In this document: positions 13,897 through 25,197 of the stretch, piece by piece
Position numbering within the stretch: position 1 is the first letter of the stretch
Layout: each line of letters begins with the position of its first letter
Assembly: GCA_023313575.1 (NCBI GenBank)
Contig: JAJTTP010000005.1
Coordinates: 2,852,001 to 2,916,000 of the forward strand
Source of the DNA: Eutypella sp. D-1
Taxonomy: Eukaryota; Ascomycota; Sordariomycetes; Xylariales; Diatrypaceae
DNA: 64,000 nucleotides
Direction: 5' to 3'
Notes under the pieces: generated by a model
What the model saw: the letters and a program-made list of their open reading frames with translations, nothing else
What the model was told of the DNA's origin: nothing
Databases searched by the model: none
Position numbers and translations under genes: made by a program

Positions 13897-15129
13897 ATGG
13901 CCGCCACTCCCGAGGTTCACCATCTATTCCACCGCCCGATCGCCGACCATTCCTTCTCCGCCGATCGTAACACTCTCGCCATCGCCAAGGACTCCTCCGT
14001 CGAGCTCTATGGCCGAGTAGGTTCCGCTTTCAAATTGAAGGATGAGCTGAAAGGTCACGATAAGACAGTTACCAGCGTCGACATCGCCCCCAGCTCTGGT
14101 CGCATCGTCACATGTTCCCAGGACCGGAACGCATTGGTATGGGAACCTTCTCCTACCGGTTACAAGCCTACACTCGTTCTCCTCCGTATCGCCCGCGCCG
14201 CCACCTTCGTCCGCTGGTCCCCTTCCGAGACCAAATTCGCCGTCGGTTCCGGTGACCGCGTCATCGCCATCTGCTACTTCGAGGAGGAGAACGATTGGTG
14301 GGTCTCCAAGCATCTGAAGAAGCCCATCCGGAGTACCATTACCTCCGTGAACTGGCATCCCAACTCGGTCCTCCTGGCCGCCGGTTCGACCGATGCCCAT
14401 GCTCGCGTCTTTTCGAGCTTTATCAAAGGGGTCGATGTCCGTCCCGAGCCTGGTGTTTGGGGAGAGCGTCTACCCTTCAACACTGTTTGTGGCGAGTTCT
14501 TGAACAACTCTGCTGGATGGGTGCACTCTGTCGCTTTCTCCCCGAGCGGTGACGCGCTGGCCTTCGCTGCTCACGACAGTAGCATCACTGTCGTCTATCC
14601 CACCGGTCCAGAGCAGCCGCCTCGTGCCGTCGTGAGCATCACCACCCAGCTCCTGCCCTTCATGAGCTTGATTTGGAACGGTGAGAGCGAGATCATCGCC
14701 GCCGGCTACGATTGCGAAGCCTTCCGCTTCAAGGGCGGCCCCTCGGGCTGGCAGCTCAGTGGCACCTTGGAGGCAAAGGCGAGGCCAACGCTGGGAGATG
14801 CGCACGAGGAGTCTGCTCTGAACATGTTCCGTTCCATGGACTTGAAGGGGAAGGTCAAGGACGACACCCAACTCAAAACCGTCCACCAGAACACCATCTC
14901 CACTATTCGTGTCTACGAGTCCAGCGGTGGCAGCGTGTCTAAGTTCAGTAGTAAGTTTTTTCTTTTCGTTTCTTTCTTCCTTTCGTGACTTTTCTTTTTC
15001 TTTTTACCATCCCTTTTCCGGCCTTATCCCCCCTTCCCCCCCTTTTCCCTCCCTCAGACCGTCTCAGAGACTAACACAAAACCAAAAGCGAGCGGTGTCG
15101 ACGGCCGGGTTGTCATTTGGAACGCCTAA
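13897..15129 (+). CDS. arpc1: Arp2/3 complex subunit 1 (ARPC1/p40), WD40 protein
   Basis: ARPC1 is the WD40 subunit of the Arp2/3 actin-nucleating complex at cortical actin patches. A long exon 13897-14950 joins a 41-bp last exon 15089-15129, giving 364 residues that end in STSGVDGRVVIWNA, as expected for the family. WD repeats are visible, for example ELKGHDKTVTSVDIAP, ITSVNWHPNSVLLAAGSTD and WVHSVAFSPSGDALAFAAHD. The branch point AGACTAACA lies 20 bp before the acceptor. The intron is 138 bp and pyrimidine-rich. The start ATG follows CCCACA and gives the usual N-terminus with a histidine-containing HHLFHRPIADHSFS. Confidence 0.94.
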
Positions 15130-15451
15130 GCGGATATCTGGAACTGGAACATGTAAACCAGGCATGGAGGATGACAATCAATGCCGATAGGTCCCTGTGT
15201 AGCCCTGTCTCAAAAGAGGAGGTGTAGCCTTTTTACCTGGCCTGAGCCCTTCTCATTGAATTATATCTTCCTGCATCCACTAGAAAAATACAGTAGTTGC
15301 CTTAATATCCATCTGCCTTGTTTCCTCAAGGGTTGGAATCGTCTCTCTGCCTCATTTCGTGCTCCTTCTCATCCTTCCGACTCGAATACTAATACGCGTA
15401 AGAGCCCCTTCGCTCATTTCGTGTTGCTGCTGTTCTCTTTCACATCATCCA
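15130..15451. other. Short spacer after ARPC1
   Basis: The 320 bp should hold the ARPC1 3' untranslated region and the leader of the next gene. No distinct signal is seen apart from pyrimidine-rich stretches. Confidence 0.4.
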
Positions 15452-17104
15452 ATGTTTACTGTACGCCGGGTCACATCTCCTAGTGAGTTCATCTACCGAC
15501 GAATTCGGCCTTCACCATCCGCCACTACAACAACCAGTGATCAAAAGACAGCATCGGCACCAGACATGGACACACAGGCCAGAGACCACCAGAGGACGTC
15601 CAGCGTCTACGAGGCTCCGCCCGAGATGCCCTCCTCTTCCAATGTCAATCTCGGCGCAGACGGCCTCCCCATCGACCATCACCGGGCCGCCGTCCCGCTC
15701 CTCCGCCAGCCGTCATGCTTCCGCCCGGCCTCCCCGAGCGCCCAGCTCCTAGGCGAGTACCAGCAATACACGGGCGCCGTCGTCCTGCCCCAGCCCCAGT
15801 CCCAGTCCCAGCCTCAACCCCGGCTCTACGCACCTGCCTATGCCTTCGACCCGGAGCCGCAGGCGCGCTACTGCGTAACGCCGCCGGCACAGCTGAAGAT
15901 CGAGTCGCCTGAGCATACCTCCCTTGCTGCATACCCCGTCGAAGGCTACTCCTATAATAACCAGGGCTACCAGCAGGAGCACCAGCACCAGCAGCAACAA
16001 ACTGAAGCTGGCCATAGCGAGACTTCATTGCCTGGGCACCATGAGGGCAGGGCCAACACTCTCTCACAGCCAAGTGCAGGGTGCAAGTGTGGGTGCAACT
16101 GGGTGCACTACCCGCCGCAGTCAACGTCGACGCCCACCCAGCAGCTGTACCACCCCATCGCCGCACAGCAAACGGCGCCGGGAACGCAGCAACTAGACGA
16201 AATTCCACACCTACCAAGACCACTCTACCTCTACGCCCCAGAGGCGCAGTCCGGTGCGCACGGCACCGTCCCGGAGACACCGTTGTCGATCCCGCTGTCG
16301 TCGTCGGCGATCTCGTCGATGACGACGGACAGTGAGACCCAGACCCGCGATAGCGTGTGCCGACAGCAGGACGAAGAGGAAGAGGAGGAGCAGCGAAGGC
16401 GCGACTCCGCCTCCCGCGCCCGCATCTGCGCCGCCGTCCGCGCGATCCACGACCTCTGTCTGCAGTCCACACAAGCGTACCTGCAGACGCACCGTACGAA
16501 TCGGCAGGCGCGCGCGGCGCACCCTCTTCACGTCCACAACTACCACCACCATCATCTAGATAACAACAACAACAACACCCTGCCCCCCGAACCCACGACC
16601 TCCCTGCTGCAGAACGTGAGCGCGATCTGCGGGATGCTGTGGGCGGGCGCGCAGCGCGACCGGCTCCACGTCCTCGACGTCGAGCGCATCGCCGTCGACA
16701 ACATGGGTGCTCTGCTCGCCTGGGCCGAGACCGTCGCCCTCGGCGACCGCGACGACTGGGCCCGCGCTCTCGCCCCCGCCCTCGCCTGTCCCCGTGCTGA
16801 CGCTGGCAACGAGGGGGGCTGCTGGTTCCCGGGTCAAGCGCAAGGGCACGGCGGTGGCGCGGATGCGAATGGCGTGTCGATGGGCGATGCAGGTGGGGAT
16901 GGCAATGTGCGAGAGGCGGGCGCTGACGACGCGGACGGCGAGTACGCCCTCTGGCGCGTCTTCGAGGCCGGCAGGAACCTCTGCAACTGGCTCGGCGTCG
17001 CTGACGGCGTGCAGGGCATGAGCGCGCTCGAGGAAGAGATCTGGGGGCTGGGTGTGGGAGGCGGTGACAGCGGTGGTAGGGAGGATAGAATGTATGAGAT
17101 GTGA
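15452..17104 (+). CDS. Unknown Gln/Pro-rich protein
   Basis: I do not recognise this protein. The frame is open for about 550 codons from ATG 15452 (MFTVRRVTSP); a second ATG at 15566 (MDTQARDH) is an alternative start. The first 300 residues are low-complexity with Pro, Gln and Ser, including QPQSQSQPQPR, and a Cys cluster CKCGCNW near residue 215. An acidic stretch DEEEEEEQRRR precedes a helical region with ARICAAVRAIHDLCLQ and LLQNVSAICGMLWAG, then DVERIAVDNMGALLAW. That C-terminal part looks folded and resembles the helical regulatory regions of some fungal transcription factors, but no DNA-binding domain is seen. No intron is required. Codon use is GC-rich like its neighbours, so it is probably real. 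Confidence 0.65.
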   Translation: MFTVRRVTSPSEFIYRRIRPSPSATTTTSDQKTASAPDMDTQARDHQRTSSVYEAPPEMPSSSNVNLGADGLPIDHHRAAVPLLRQPSCFRPASPSAQLLGEYQQYTGAVVLPQPQSQSQPQPRLYAPAYAFDPEPQARYCVTPPAQLKIESPEHTSLAAYPVEGYSYNNQGYQQEHQHQQQQTEAGHSETSLPGHHEGRANTLSQPSAGCKCGCNWVHYPPQSTSTPTQQLYHPIAAQQTAPGTQQLDEIPHLPRPLYLYAPEAQSGAHGTVPETPLSIPLSSSAISSMTTDSETQTRDSVCRQQDEEEEEEQRRRDSASRARICAAVRAIHDLCLQSTQAYLQTHRTNRQARAAHPLHVHNYHHHHLDNNNNNTLPPEPTTSLLQNVSAICGMLWAGAQRDRLHVLDVERIAVDNMGALLAWAETVALGDRDDWARALAPALACPRADAGNEGGCWFPGQAQGHGGGADANGVSMGDAGGDGNVREAGADDADGEYALWRVFEAGRNLCNWLGVADGVQGMSALEEEIWGLGVGGGDSGGREDRMYEM

Positions 17105-17435
17105 GAGTGAGGAATTGGTCCTGTTGGGGGTGAGTGCTTGGGTCGTTCTTTCAGGCGGTTAGGAAAAAGGGAGGGAGGGTGGCCTGGGATAGCACGTCTA
17201 CTGAATAGGTGTTGGGTTTCTCCCTACGGCTACGCACCTCTTTACGAAGCACGAAGCATACAGACTTAGGTAGCTCAGGCGCAATCAATGACTTTCATCC
17301 AAATAGCACGCAGAATAAACGTGACCCGCGCTTATACACCAGCAGACGTAGAAATTGCAAAGCCTGGTATTTATTGAGCATCGTGTAAAAAGCAATTCTA
17401 TATCTCACATCAACATTGCCAACATTCTTCAAGAT
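17105..17435. other. Convergent spacer
   Basis: The 331 bp separate the Gln/Pro-rich gene from the 3' remnant of the F-box gene. Nothing beyond probable 3' untranslated sequence is seen. Confidence 0.4.
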
Positions 17436-18121
17436 CTAGCCGGTAAGCAACATCCAACGACTCTGCCACAAACACGACTCGCCTTGGCCATACTCGTAGC
17501 TCGACTTTCCTATCTTCCTGGGGCATGAGCCGTAACACTGAGAATAGTGGAAGTTCGGGTCATACTCTTCGTAGCCACGTTGTGAATCGGCCCCGCAAGG
17601 TGGTTGTGGATAATGCGCGTCTGGCGGCTCCTCATTAATCCTGGAGATAGTATCATAGATAGCCTTTATAGACTGTACATCGTTCCCGTTAGGAAGGCGT
17701 GGATGCGGCGCCTCGTAATACACGAGGGTATCAGCCTCATAAAAAAAAGATGCCCGTGGTCTCGCGTTTGACTGGACGCCGAATGAAATATTCGTGTCGG
17801 GGTTCCCGCACACGGATAAGCTCATAGGGCTCGTTGTGCGATCCTAGACTTGGTTGCCGTGGATCGTGGGTGTAGAAACGATAATAGCCCCAAGGGAAGA
17901 CACGTTCATGATGTTCGTACTGAAGTTGATGAGATATTACGCGTACTGACGCAGGTCTATCGACAGTATGTCGGTGATAGTATGCTAGGCTCTACTCAAG
18001 TCTATCTATAACAGCTCGTGTCTGGTGCCAGGTGTGGGCCGGTGGTAGAGGTCTATCGGGTTCATAGCTACCTACGTTATCAGCGGTATACTTGTGTTGC
18101 CGAGCAGAACCAGGTCGCTCG
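17436..18121 (-). pseudogene. Broken C-terminal coding region of the F-box gene
   Basis: Downstream of the F-box stop at 18122 another minus-strand frame is coding-like from about 18201: QQPDERPGSARQHKY, then an in-frame TAG at 17994-17992, then SLAYYHRHTVDRP, VFPWGYYRFYTHDP and YELIRVREPRHEYFIRRPVKRE. At a run of eight T (plus-strand A at 17741-17748) this frame hits TGA at 17739-17737, while the next frame continues YEADTLVYYEAPHPRLPNGN to a stop at 17436. The aromatic, charged composition and the YFIRRPV-type motif look like the C-terminal region I associate with related fungal proteins. One stop and a one-base shift separate the parts. An intron from 18144 to 17985 would bypass the TAG but not the T8 shift. 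Decay, a sequencing error or alternative splicing are all possible. Confidence 0.55.
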
Positions 18122-21100
18122 TCAGGCTGTTGCTGCAGTGTCACCTGTGGATTTTGAGTGGGGACCGATAGCCCTCGATGATAATTCCTGCTGATTCAAG
18201 TAAGACACCAGGTCCGCTGTTAAGTCTTCCTCGTCGGTGTCGTCAACATGTTCCGGGATTGCTTTTCTGGATTGCGCTGAGACAGAACTGTGTTCTTTGT
18301 CATCTATGGCGGGTGGAAGTGCGGTAGAAGGGGCGAGCCGGGCCGTCTCAGCACGTTCTGATGCCCACATAGCTCGAATCCCCTCTTCCTGACGGCGTTG
18401 CTCCTCTTCCGCCGTGATATGTACGTCGCCTAGGGATGCTTTGCTGACTAGTCGCTCCGGTGCAGTAACTAATTTATGAACCGTCCAGGCTGCCGCGTTT
18501 GGTTCATGAGTGACGGAATTTTGCATAAGTGAATGATGATGACTAGCAGAAAGGGTGTCGTGTTTCCGCTGACTATTACCCAGCTGTTCAGCCGACAATT
18601 GGAGTGCGTTGTCTGTGATACCCTGCTGGCGTCCCTGGTCATGCCAATATTTTTGAGGTGCATCTGCGATGCCCTGGACGGATTCGCCCCACAGATTTGG
18701 AAAAGCCTCCCAAAAGAGGGAGATTTGTTGCGCATCTATGCTAGAGTGGTGAAGCTTGGCGACGGTGGAATTGTCTGGCGCCGAGATCATAGCAACAGTC
18801 CAGTCAAGTGGTTGAACCCCTACTCTCTGTAAAGGTCCAACATGCTTCTGTTGAAAATGATTCACAAGCTGAGGTAAGGATAACGACTTCCCATCTCGAT
18901 CTGGTTGTATCCCACTCTTAGAACCGAAGTTACAGGCTTTGCACACAAGCCCATTGACATTGCGTACTGGACGCATCTCCCGGTTATGTGATAACCCGTG
19001 TATGAACATAGTCAAAGGGAGATTCTCTGAATATCTTAGTCGAAATCTTTTGGCGGTATGATAAATCACTACCTGGACTCTTGCACTTCCAGAAATGGCC
19101 TTTAGGCCCGTCGTAGCGCCCCACAACTCTCTCGCATTTCGAGCTACATCTTCGAGCTGTAACCCGAACACGTCGGCGGGAGTGTATGCTGGCTGAGGAA
19201 GAAGTCGAGAGTTGGCTTGATACGAATAATAGTTGTGATCATAGGTCATGTTTTCCATTGCAGGATATGCCTGAGGCGGCTCGTATGTGCCCTCGAGATA
19301 TGGCCACTGATTTCCAGCGCTGTCGCCCATGTAGTAAGGATGGTGAGTGGATTGAGGATAGTATTCGAATCCATTATCTCTATAAAATTGATGATGGTCA
19401 AAATTTGAGCCAGGCGGGTGGGATTGCGGAGACTGAACATGGTCCCAAGGGATAGGCTGTGCGTATGCCGTTGGTGCTAGCGGCGGATTATAGGGTGGAA
19501 ATTGGTCAGGAGCTGGCAAGGGAGCCATAACGTGGGCGCTGGAAGCAGGATGGGAGCTGTTCCGCGTATGACTTCCGATCTGGGGATCTGGCCTGAACGG
19601 CGGGGTCTCAGGCCACTCGGCACGCCAGTAGACCACGACATTCCCCCGAGTGAAAGCACTCGTGTGTTTGGCAGCATAATGCTGAACGACGCCCTCAAGT
19701 CCGTATAGCTTCTGGTTTCCTCCACATCCATTACACAGGAAGAGTTCCTTCCGGAAAGATTCTGTATGTGGCTTGATCTTGACATCAAAAAGCCACCTCA
19801 TATTCTCAAGCGTTAATTTCTGGGTAAAAGGTCCTTCTGGTGGATCACAAATAGGTTTCCGACCAGCGACCCAAGCAGCAGCAGCATTTCTCGCAATTTC
19901 CGCATTAAACCTCTCCCAAACATGTAATAGAACATTAGCGGCAAAGAGGTGGCTATTGTTTTTGCCAACTGTGTCTCCTTGTTCCCACCTATCCTGGATA
20001 ATTTCATCGGCGTACGCGGAAATCTGGGCTCGAAGTGGTGCTTGGGCATCGTCCCAGTTCTTGTCGATGAGCTGCTTACTCTCCAAACTTGCAGTCCCCG
20101 GTTTCGACGGCTCCTGAACAAGTCGTTCCTTTACTTTGCGTGGATGTATAGCCATCTGCGGCTCACCACTCCCTTGTTGTTCGGCTTCTGATCTTTGCGC
20201 GAGCAGACGGGGTTTTAGTAACTCCCAGGCGTTGTCATCGAGTGGTGCGGTAATTTGGATTGCTGCTTGGAAAGATGGAATGTGAGCAAGCACGTTGGAT
20301 GTTAGTGGCGACTGTAGCTTTGAGGCCCGCCGTTCGATTTCTGCACGTCGAGCTGCCTTGAGCTCTGACACATCATGTTTGGTTCTGGTGCGAATATTAT
20401 GAAAGGGCTGGGATTTAGAGTACGCGGATGGCTGCAGCTGGGGATGTAAACCACACTTCGCTGCATGCAATCAGCATGCGAGATGCGCAAATATCAATGT
20501 GCCTACTTACAAGGTTCGGTGATGATGGTAGAAGCCGTCTCATGATCATGGGAAGGTGTGGCTGTCGACATCTCCTGCGTGTTTCGCGAACCTCCAGTGG
20601 ACGCCGGTGTAGCCGTGGTGGTCAGGATAGTATCGCCTGAGGACGGGGACGCTGGAACTCCGGGACAAATCAAGGTTCGCATAGCAGTTAGACCGTCCGC
20701 TGTGGCCCATTTCTCCCACCGAGAAGGGTCAGCCCGTCGCCTTTTTCCGCGCTCATCGAGACCTTTCAACCATTCCTCCACTGCCGCATCGCCTAACGAT
20801 CTGACCGTATTGAACTCGTTTACTAGTTGATCTACATCGGTACGTAAAAATATCTTGGTCAGTTGCGCGTCTGGCAAAGCCTGTGCACTCTGAATATCTG
20901 GCGAAAGGACATGCATTTTGTGAGTGATGAACACAAACGGTAGTCCAGGTAACAACGTAGATGGTATCGAGGGTGACAGAAGCAGGTCAATTTCCTAGGC
21001 AAATTCTCAGAATCACTTTCTAGAGGGGACCGGCCACAAGGTCCTGCTTACCTTGATTGTGTTCCTCAAGAGACAAGGACCGCAACTTTTCAGCGCAAAG

Positions 21101-21843
21101 TTCCAGACCACACTGACTCCTTCTGTACCAGGGCCTGCATGCCCCTTGTCAGCGGTTGGCCCTGGATCAGAAACTTCAATTTTGTTGCAGAAATAGCATC
21201 TCTTATGACAGGCCAGCTTCCACATAAAAATTTCAGTTCTTCCCTCGAGAGGAGTAGGCATCCTGGGCCAGAACTGTCTTCTGGAAGCCTGCCATATTGT
21301 GTCAGGCTTTAAATAGAGGACTTGACTACAGGTTGTGGCACGAGGTATGCTCAACTGGAAAGTAGACGACGGATTCAGATAGACGTTGAACAATCTGCTG
21401 GTCCTCAACAAATTACCCAACGTCCGCGGAGGTGTAAAAGTAAATATTCGATGCCAAACTTCAGCTGGCAAAAGAGAGAGATCTGACGGGAGAGGGCTGG
21501 ATGGTAGTGACTGAGGGCCGTCACCATTTCCCTTCACCTTCTTCGGCACAGTCGTGTCGGACACCAAAACATCGGCAGAATCGGGGGACTTGCGTTTCCT
21601 GGAGGTATCGCCTTTCGTCATCATTGAAGGCCTCCTGGTGGAGGTCTCAGGCGCACATTGCGTACTACCGGGCCGGTTTTCAAATTCTGAATTGATATCC
21701 GTACTCAGCTTCTCTGCCTCAGACTCCAACTTAGGAGACGCCATGAGAACATGAGAAGAGTGTATGCTGTTGTTTTCGCGTGAAACAATTACCTCTCCAT
21801 GAGGTGGCCCGGACGATGAAAGGCAGCTCCACTGGGACGCCAT
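18122..21843 (-). CDS. Large F-box protein of a fungal family
   Basis: Three exons, 21843-21052, 20994-20511 and 20460-18122, join in frame to 1204 residues; the introns are only 57 and 50 bp. An F-box is visible at about residues 125-165 (LPAEVWHRIFTFTPPRTLGNLL), and a putative zinc-binding patch follows: CHKRCYFCNK and later CGPCL. Exon 3 carries the family block HIPSFQAAIQITAPLDDNAW with ELLKPRLLAQR, a LFLCNGCGG patch, and a second VCKACNFGSK patch near the middle. By domain it is a candidate SCF ubiquitin-ligase substrate receptor; substrates are unknown. The second ATG, at about 21744, may be the true start if the first 33 residues are not used. The 3' end is disturbed; see the region 17436-18121. 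A putative intron at 18144-18072 would change the last 7 residues. Confidence 0.75.
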
Positions 21844-23309
21844 TTGAAGATGTCAAGAGACTCCTATCACTAATCCATTCGAGATGCGAGAATTTTATCA
21901 CAGAATGAGACTTCCCCCAAGGCACGTCACAGTTTTCATGTGGCCGAAAACGTGGCTCCTTCGGAGACTGATAAGACAAGACAGAGTTGGCTGTATACGG
22001 AGACAAGGAAGAATGAAAGAGAGCGAAACGGTTGAGACTGCTCAATTCTGAACTTTGAACACGGTATAGTTATACGATACAGACGCAAGGAGAGATAAAA
22101 GGAGAGGTGGGGTGAAGAAGCCTAACCGCAGTCTTACTGCTGTGACACATAAATGTATGATATGCGATATGTTCAGCTTTCGGTGTAAACGCTCATCAAG
22201 TTAGTTTGGCGGTAGATTCTGGTTGATGCAGAACCTAGAATTCTAGACACTTGAATGAAAACGGAATAAAAACAGGCGCGTAATAGAGGCAGATTAGTCA
22301 ACCGCTAGCTCGGAGGATGCTATTTGGCCGTTCGAAATTTATTGTAATTTTCCTATATGCCCTGACTTGCCCGGGTAGGTAGGTGTGTATGTTGTAGGTT
22401 GCGTACCAAATGTCGGAGAAGACGAGGTTTTTGTGTAAAAGAGGAAAGCATATGTAGTGACCGAAAAAAGAAAAAAAAGAGTTACTTGATTTGAGGTTGC
22501 TGTGGCTACTTTTAATATATATACCTGTATGTACTTCGTATATCAAGTGGCATTCCAATTGCTGCAAGGCTGAGAACGGCATCCACTTTTAAATAAGCTC
22601 ACTTAAGTCAGATTAGTACGCATCTCTGTAATTTAGGTGTTTTGGTATACCTAGGTAACTATAGTAGACGAATCAAGCTTTAACGCATGAAGCTTACAGC
22701 ATTGATTTAATGAATACAAAGGAATTCAATACATAAGGTACTGAAAATTGAACCATCGGTGGCCCGAGTCACTGATATAAGATGAAACTTACTATAGGTA
22801 CCTACCTAAGTACCTACCTACCTAGGTAGGTAAGTAGTCAAGGTACCACGAATAGCTTGAGGCTTTTGTGGCGAAGCTCTAATGCAAGAAACCTACCCGT
22901 TATATCATGAACGCGAGCGTCACGCGGGTGTGGGCTATCGATGAGACCAATTCATTAGCAGGCTGAGTAAAGGAGATATTAAGCACTTCAGAATATGGGT
23001 ATGAAAAGTGGCCCTTCTTTCAGTGACCCAACCACAAAGACAAATAGGGGTTGCTAGTGTGGGGACATTTGGTGACATTGGCTTCATAGGCTTCCCCAGA
23101 AACGGCACAGCCTCGACTCCCAAGTACTCTTCGATTCCCATTGATCAACTATATGTGCTTTACAAGAGTGGTCCTATAACAACAGATAGGCGGGCGGCTC
23201 GTGATTCTTGTTAATAGTTCACATAGACAAATCTCCTAGTTCCAACTCAAACCTTCCAACTGCGGTGCTCCCAGCCCCCAAAGCTGCCTTCCTGGTTTAT
23301 GCTTTACTC
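21844..23309. other. Spacer upstream of the F-box gene
   Basis: The 1.47 kb contains the F-box promoter and the 3' side of the aspartic-protease-like gene. A perfect 18-bp palindrome of TACCTA/TAGGTA words lies at 22815-22832 within a dense cluster at 22790-22850. No convincing gene is seen. Confidence 0.5.
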
Positions 23310-25197
23310 TCATTTTCCCTCAGTTGGTAGTTCGTGGTAGACCCGCTCTTCGGGAGCCTGTGCAGCTGGGAGCGGGACGGCCATTTCATGTGGCAACGGA
23401 AATCCTATCTCGGCAGGCTTAGAGTTTGCGGGGAGCTCCCTCGGTGGCCCTCCAAGTGAGACTTCCTCTCGAGGCGGAGATGATTTCTCTGCGCTTTCCG
23501 CCTGCACGGCCGTTCGCGACTTTCTCCGCCGCGTCCAGAATACAGCCCCCGCCAGTCCTCCGAGACCAACTACGACGCACCCTACTGCGATCCCTGCCTT
23601 CGCCCCGGTGGCGAGACCCTGTGCTGATTCCTCAATGGCCTCGGGGCTGGAAGGGTCGTCGGAATTCTCGGGAGCTTTAATTTCCTTCCAGTAAGGGGCC
23701 CAGGTATCAGCAAAGAGCTCGATTGGATCGGACTCGATATCCTCGACATCTGGCCCTGGCGTTACAAATATAGACTGGCGCGTGTCCGGGCCGGGCGCCT
23801 GCGCAACGAAAGTAGTGCCTGTCTCGTAACTAACGAACACTACCACACTGAGAATTAGCGTCGTCTTCGTTGAGATGCCTCCGGCAACAAGTGCTACCTA
23901 GATAGAGTATGGTGCTCGATAATAGTCATTGGGGGGGGGGGGGGGGTGGAAGTTTGTGGTGACGAAGACTTACTAAACGTGGCTTGAAGGAAAGCTCTAC
24001 CCAACGTAAATGCACCGCTTAACGATCTAGAAGGTTTGCAAGGGAAATATGGGGTGGGCGTCTCTGTGATTGGAGGGAGTAATGTAAGGTTAAGTAGCTG
24101 AAAGGGGACTTTAATCGTGATATTCACGGCATCGCGGTCTGCTAAGATGAAACCTAGGTAGGCCGGTGAGGAAACGATGGACTTGTACCTAGGGTCGTTT
24201 TGATCCCAAAGGTATAGTTCAATGGACGCATCCCACACTACGGGGAGATGCTGGGCTGCTGCCTCGCAAGTTCCAATAGGAAGAAAAATGTACGGAAATC
24301 TGGCGTCCAATTTAGCGACCGCCGCCCTTTTGGGTCCCTTCAAGTATCTGGTGTGTTGCCGCGCATCCTCGTCGCCGTCCAGTCCTTGGTAGACGCTAAT
24401 ATTGTGGGATGTGTTGAACGGCGAATACCCAGTTTCGGTACCGAGGTATACGTCCATCAAGAAGACAGAATCTGTAACAAATTTGCCTACCGTGCCCAGT
24501 GCCCTACTTCTGTCGTAGCCTCCCAACACGAGCGAGCCAAACAACTCCAAAGAAGAACTGCCCAGGTGCAACCCAAAAGTCTTGGAATCGATCACTTCAT
24601 CTTCCTTAAACTGCTCGAGTATTGATGATGTATTTGCGTAAATTCCCTCCCCGAGCCCTAGGGTGCCAACTTCACTTGTATAATTCACACCATTTGGAAG
24701 AGTGTATGCTCGATGGGAAATAGAGTAGAGTGTGGTGTTGAAATTCTCGACACTGTCAGTCGGAAGGTACATACCACTCTGGGTTATTTCCCCCGTCAAG
24801 GACTCGTTCATAAGGTATAAGCCATCATAGAAGTCAGCTCTGTATGCATGGCCATCGAGCCTTGGAGTGCTTTGGTAATATACACCACCAGCTGTTGTGG
24901 ACAGTAATATTGTCAGACTAGAAGTGCTAGGCCATAACCATGCTCTTCTCGCAATTGCATCCTGATGTGATTATTAGCGTAAGCGGGCTGCGCTCTATTC
25001 AGCTCTCGGCGAATACAGGAAACCCGAAACTGTTTTTTTCTCGAACATACCTCAGCCGGGACGTCCAAGCCAGCAGCCTGCCAAGGTCCATCAAGACCCA
25101 GAGCTTTTCCAAACGGCACTTCGAGAAATTTCCCGTCGGCTGAGGTGAGCGGCGCGAAAAGCGCTAACAGAGCGGTGTCTCGCAGTGGGCGCCGCAT
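23310..25197 (-). CDS. Membrane-anchored aspartic-protease-like protein (A1 fold)
   Basis: Three exons, 25197-25051, 24961-23974 and 23839-23310, join in frame to 554 residues. The start at 25197 gives a plausible signal peptide (MRRPLRDTALLALFAPLTSA). The ectodomain has the pepsin-fold marks TLGLGEG, FGLHLGSSSLELFGSLVLGGYD and FTLGRAFLQATF, and many N-glycosylation sequons. A membrane segment (GIAVGCVVVGLGGLAGAVFW) precedes RRRKSR and a cytosolic Pro-rich tail of about 70 residues. The usual first catalytic D-T/S-G is not visible; the equivalent stretch reads ILLSTTAGG. At the second site I see KLDARFPYIFLP rather than DTG. It is therefore likely an inactive relative, perhaps a surface sensor; this is inference. 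Intron 2 has a 16-C run on the sense strand. Confidence 0.82.

Noticed and set aside
15645..16472. 275-codon minus-strand open frame
   Set aside because: Arg-rich shadow of the Gln/Pro-rich plus-strand gene; no motif or start context.
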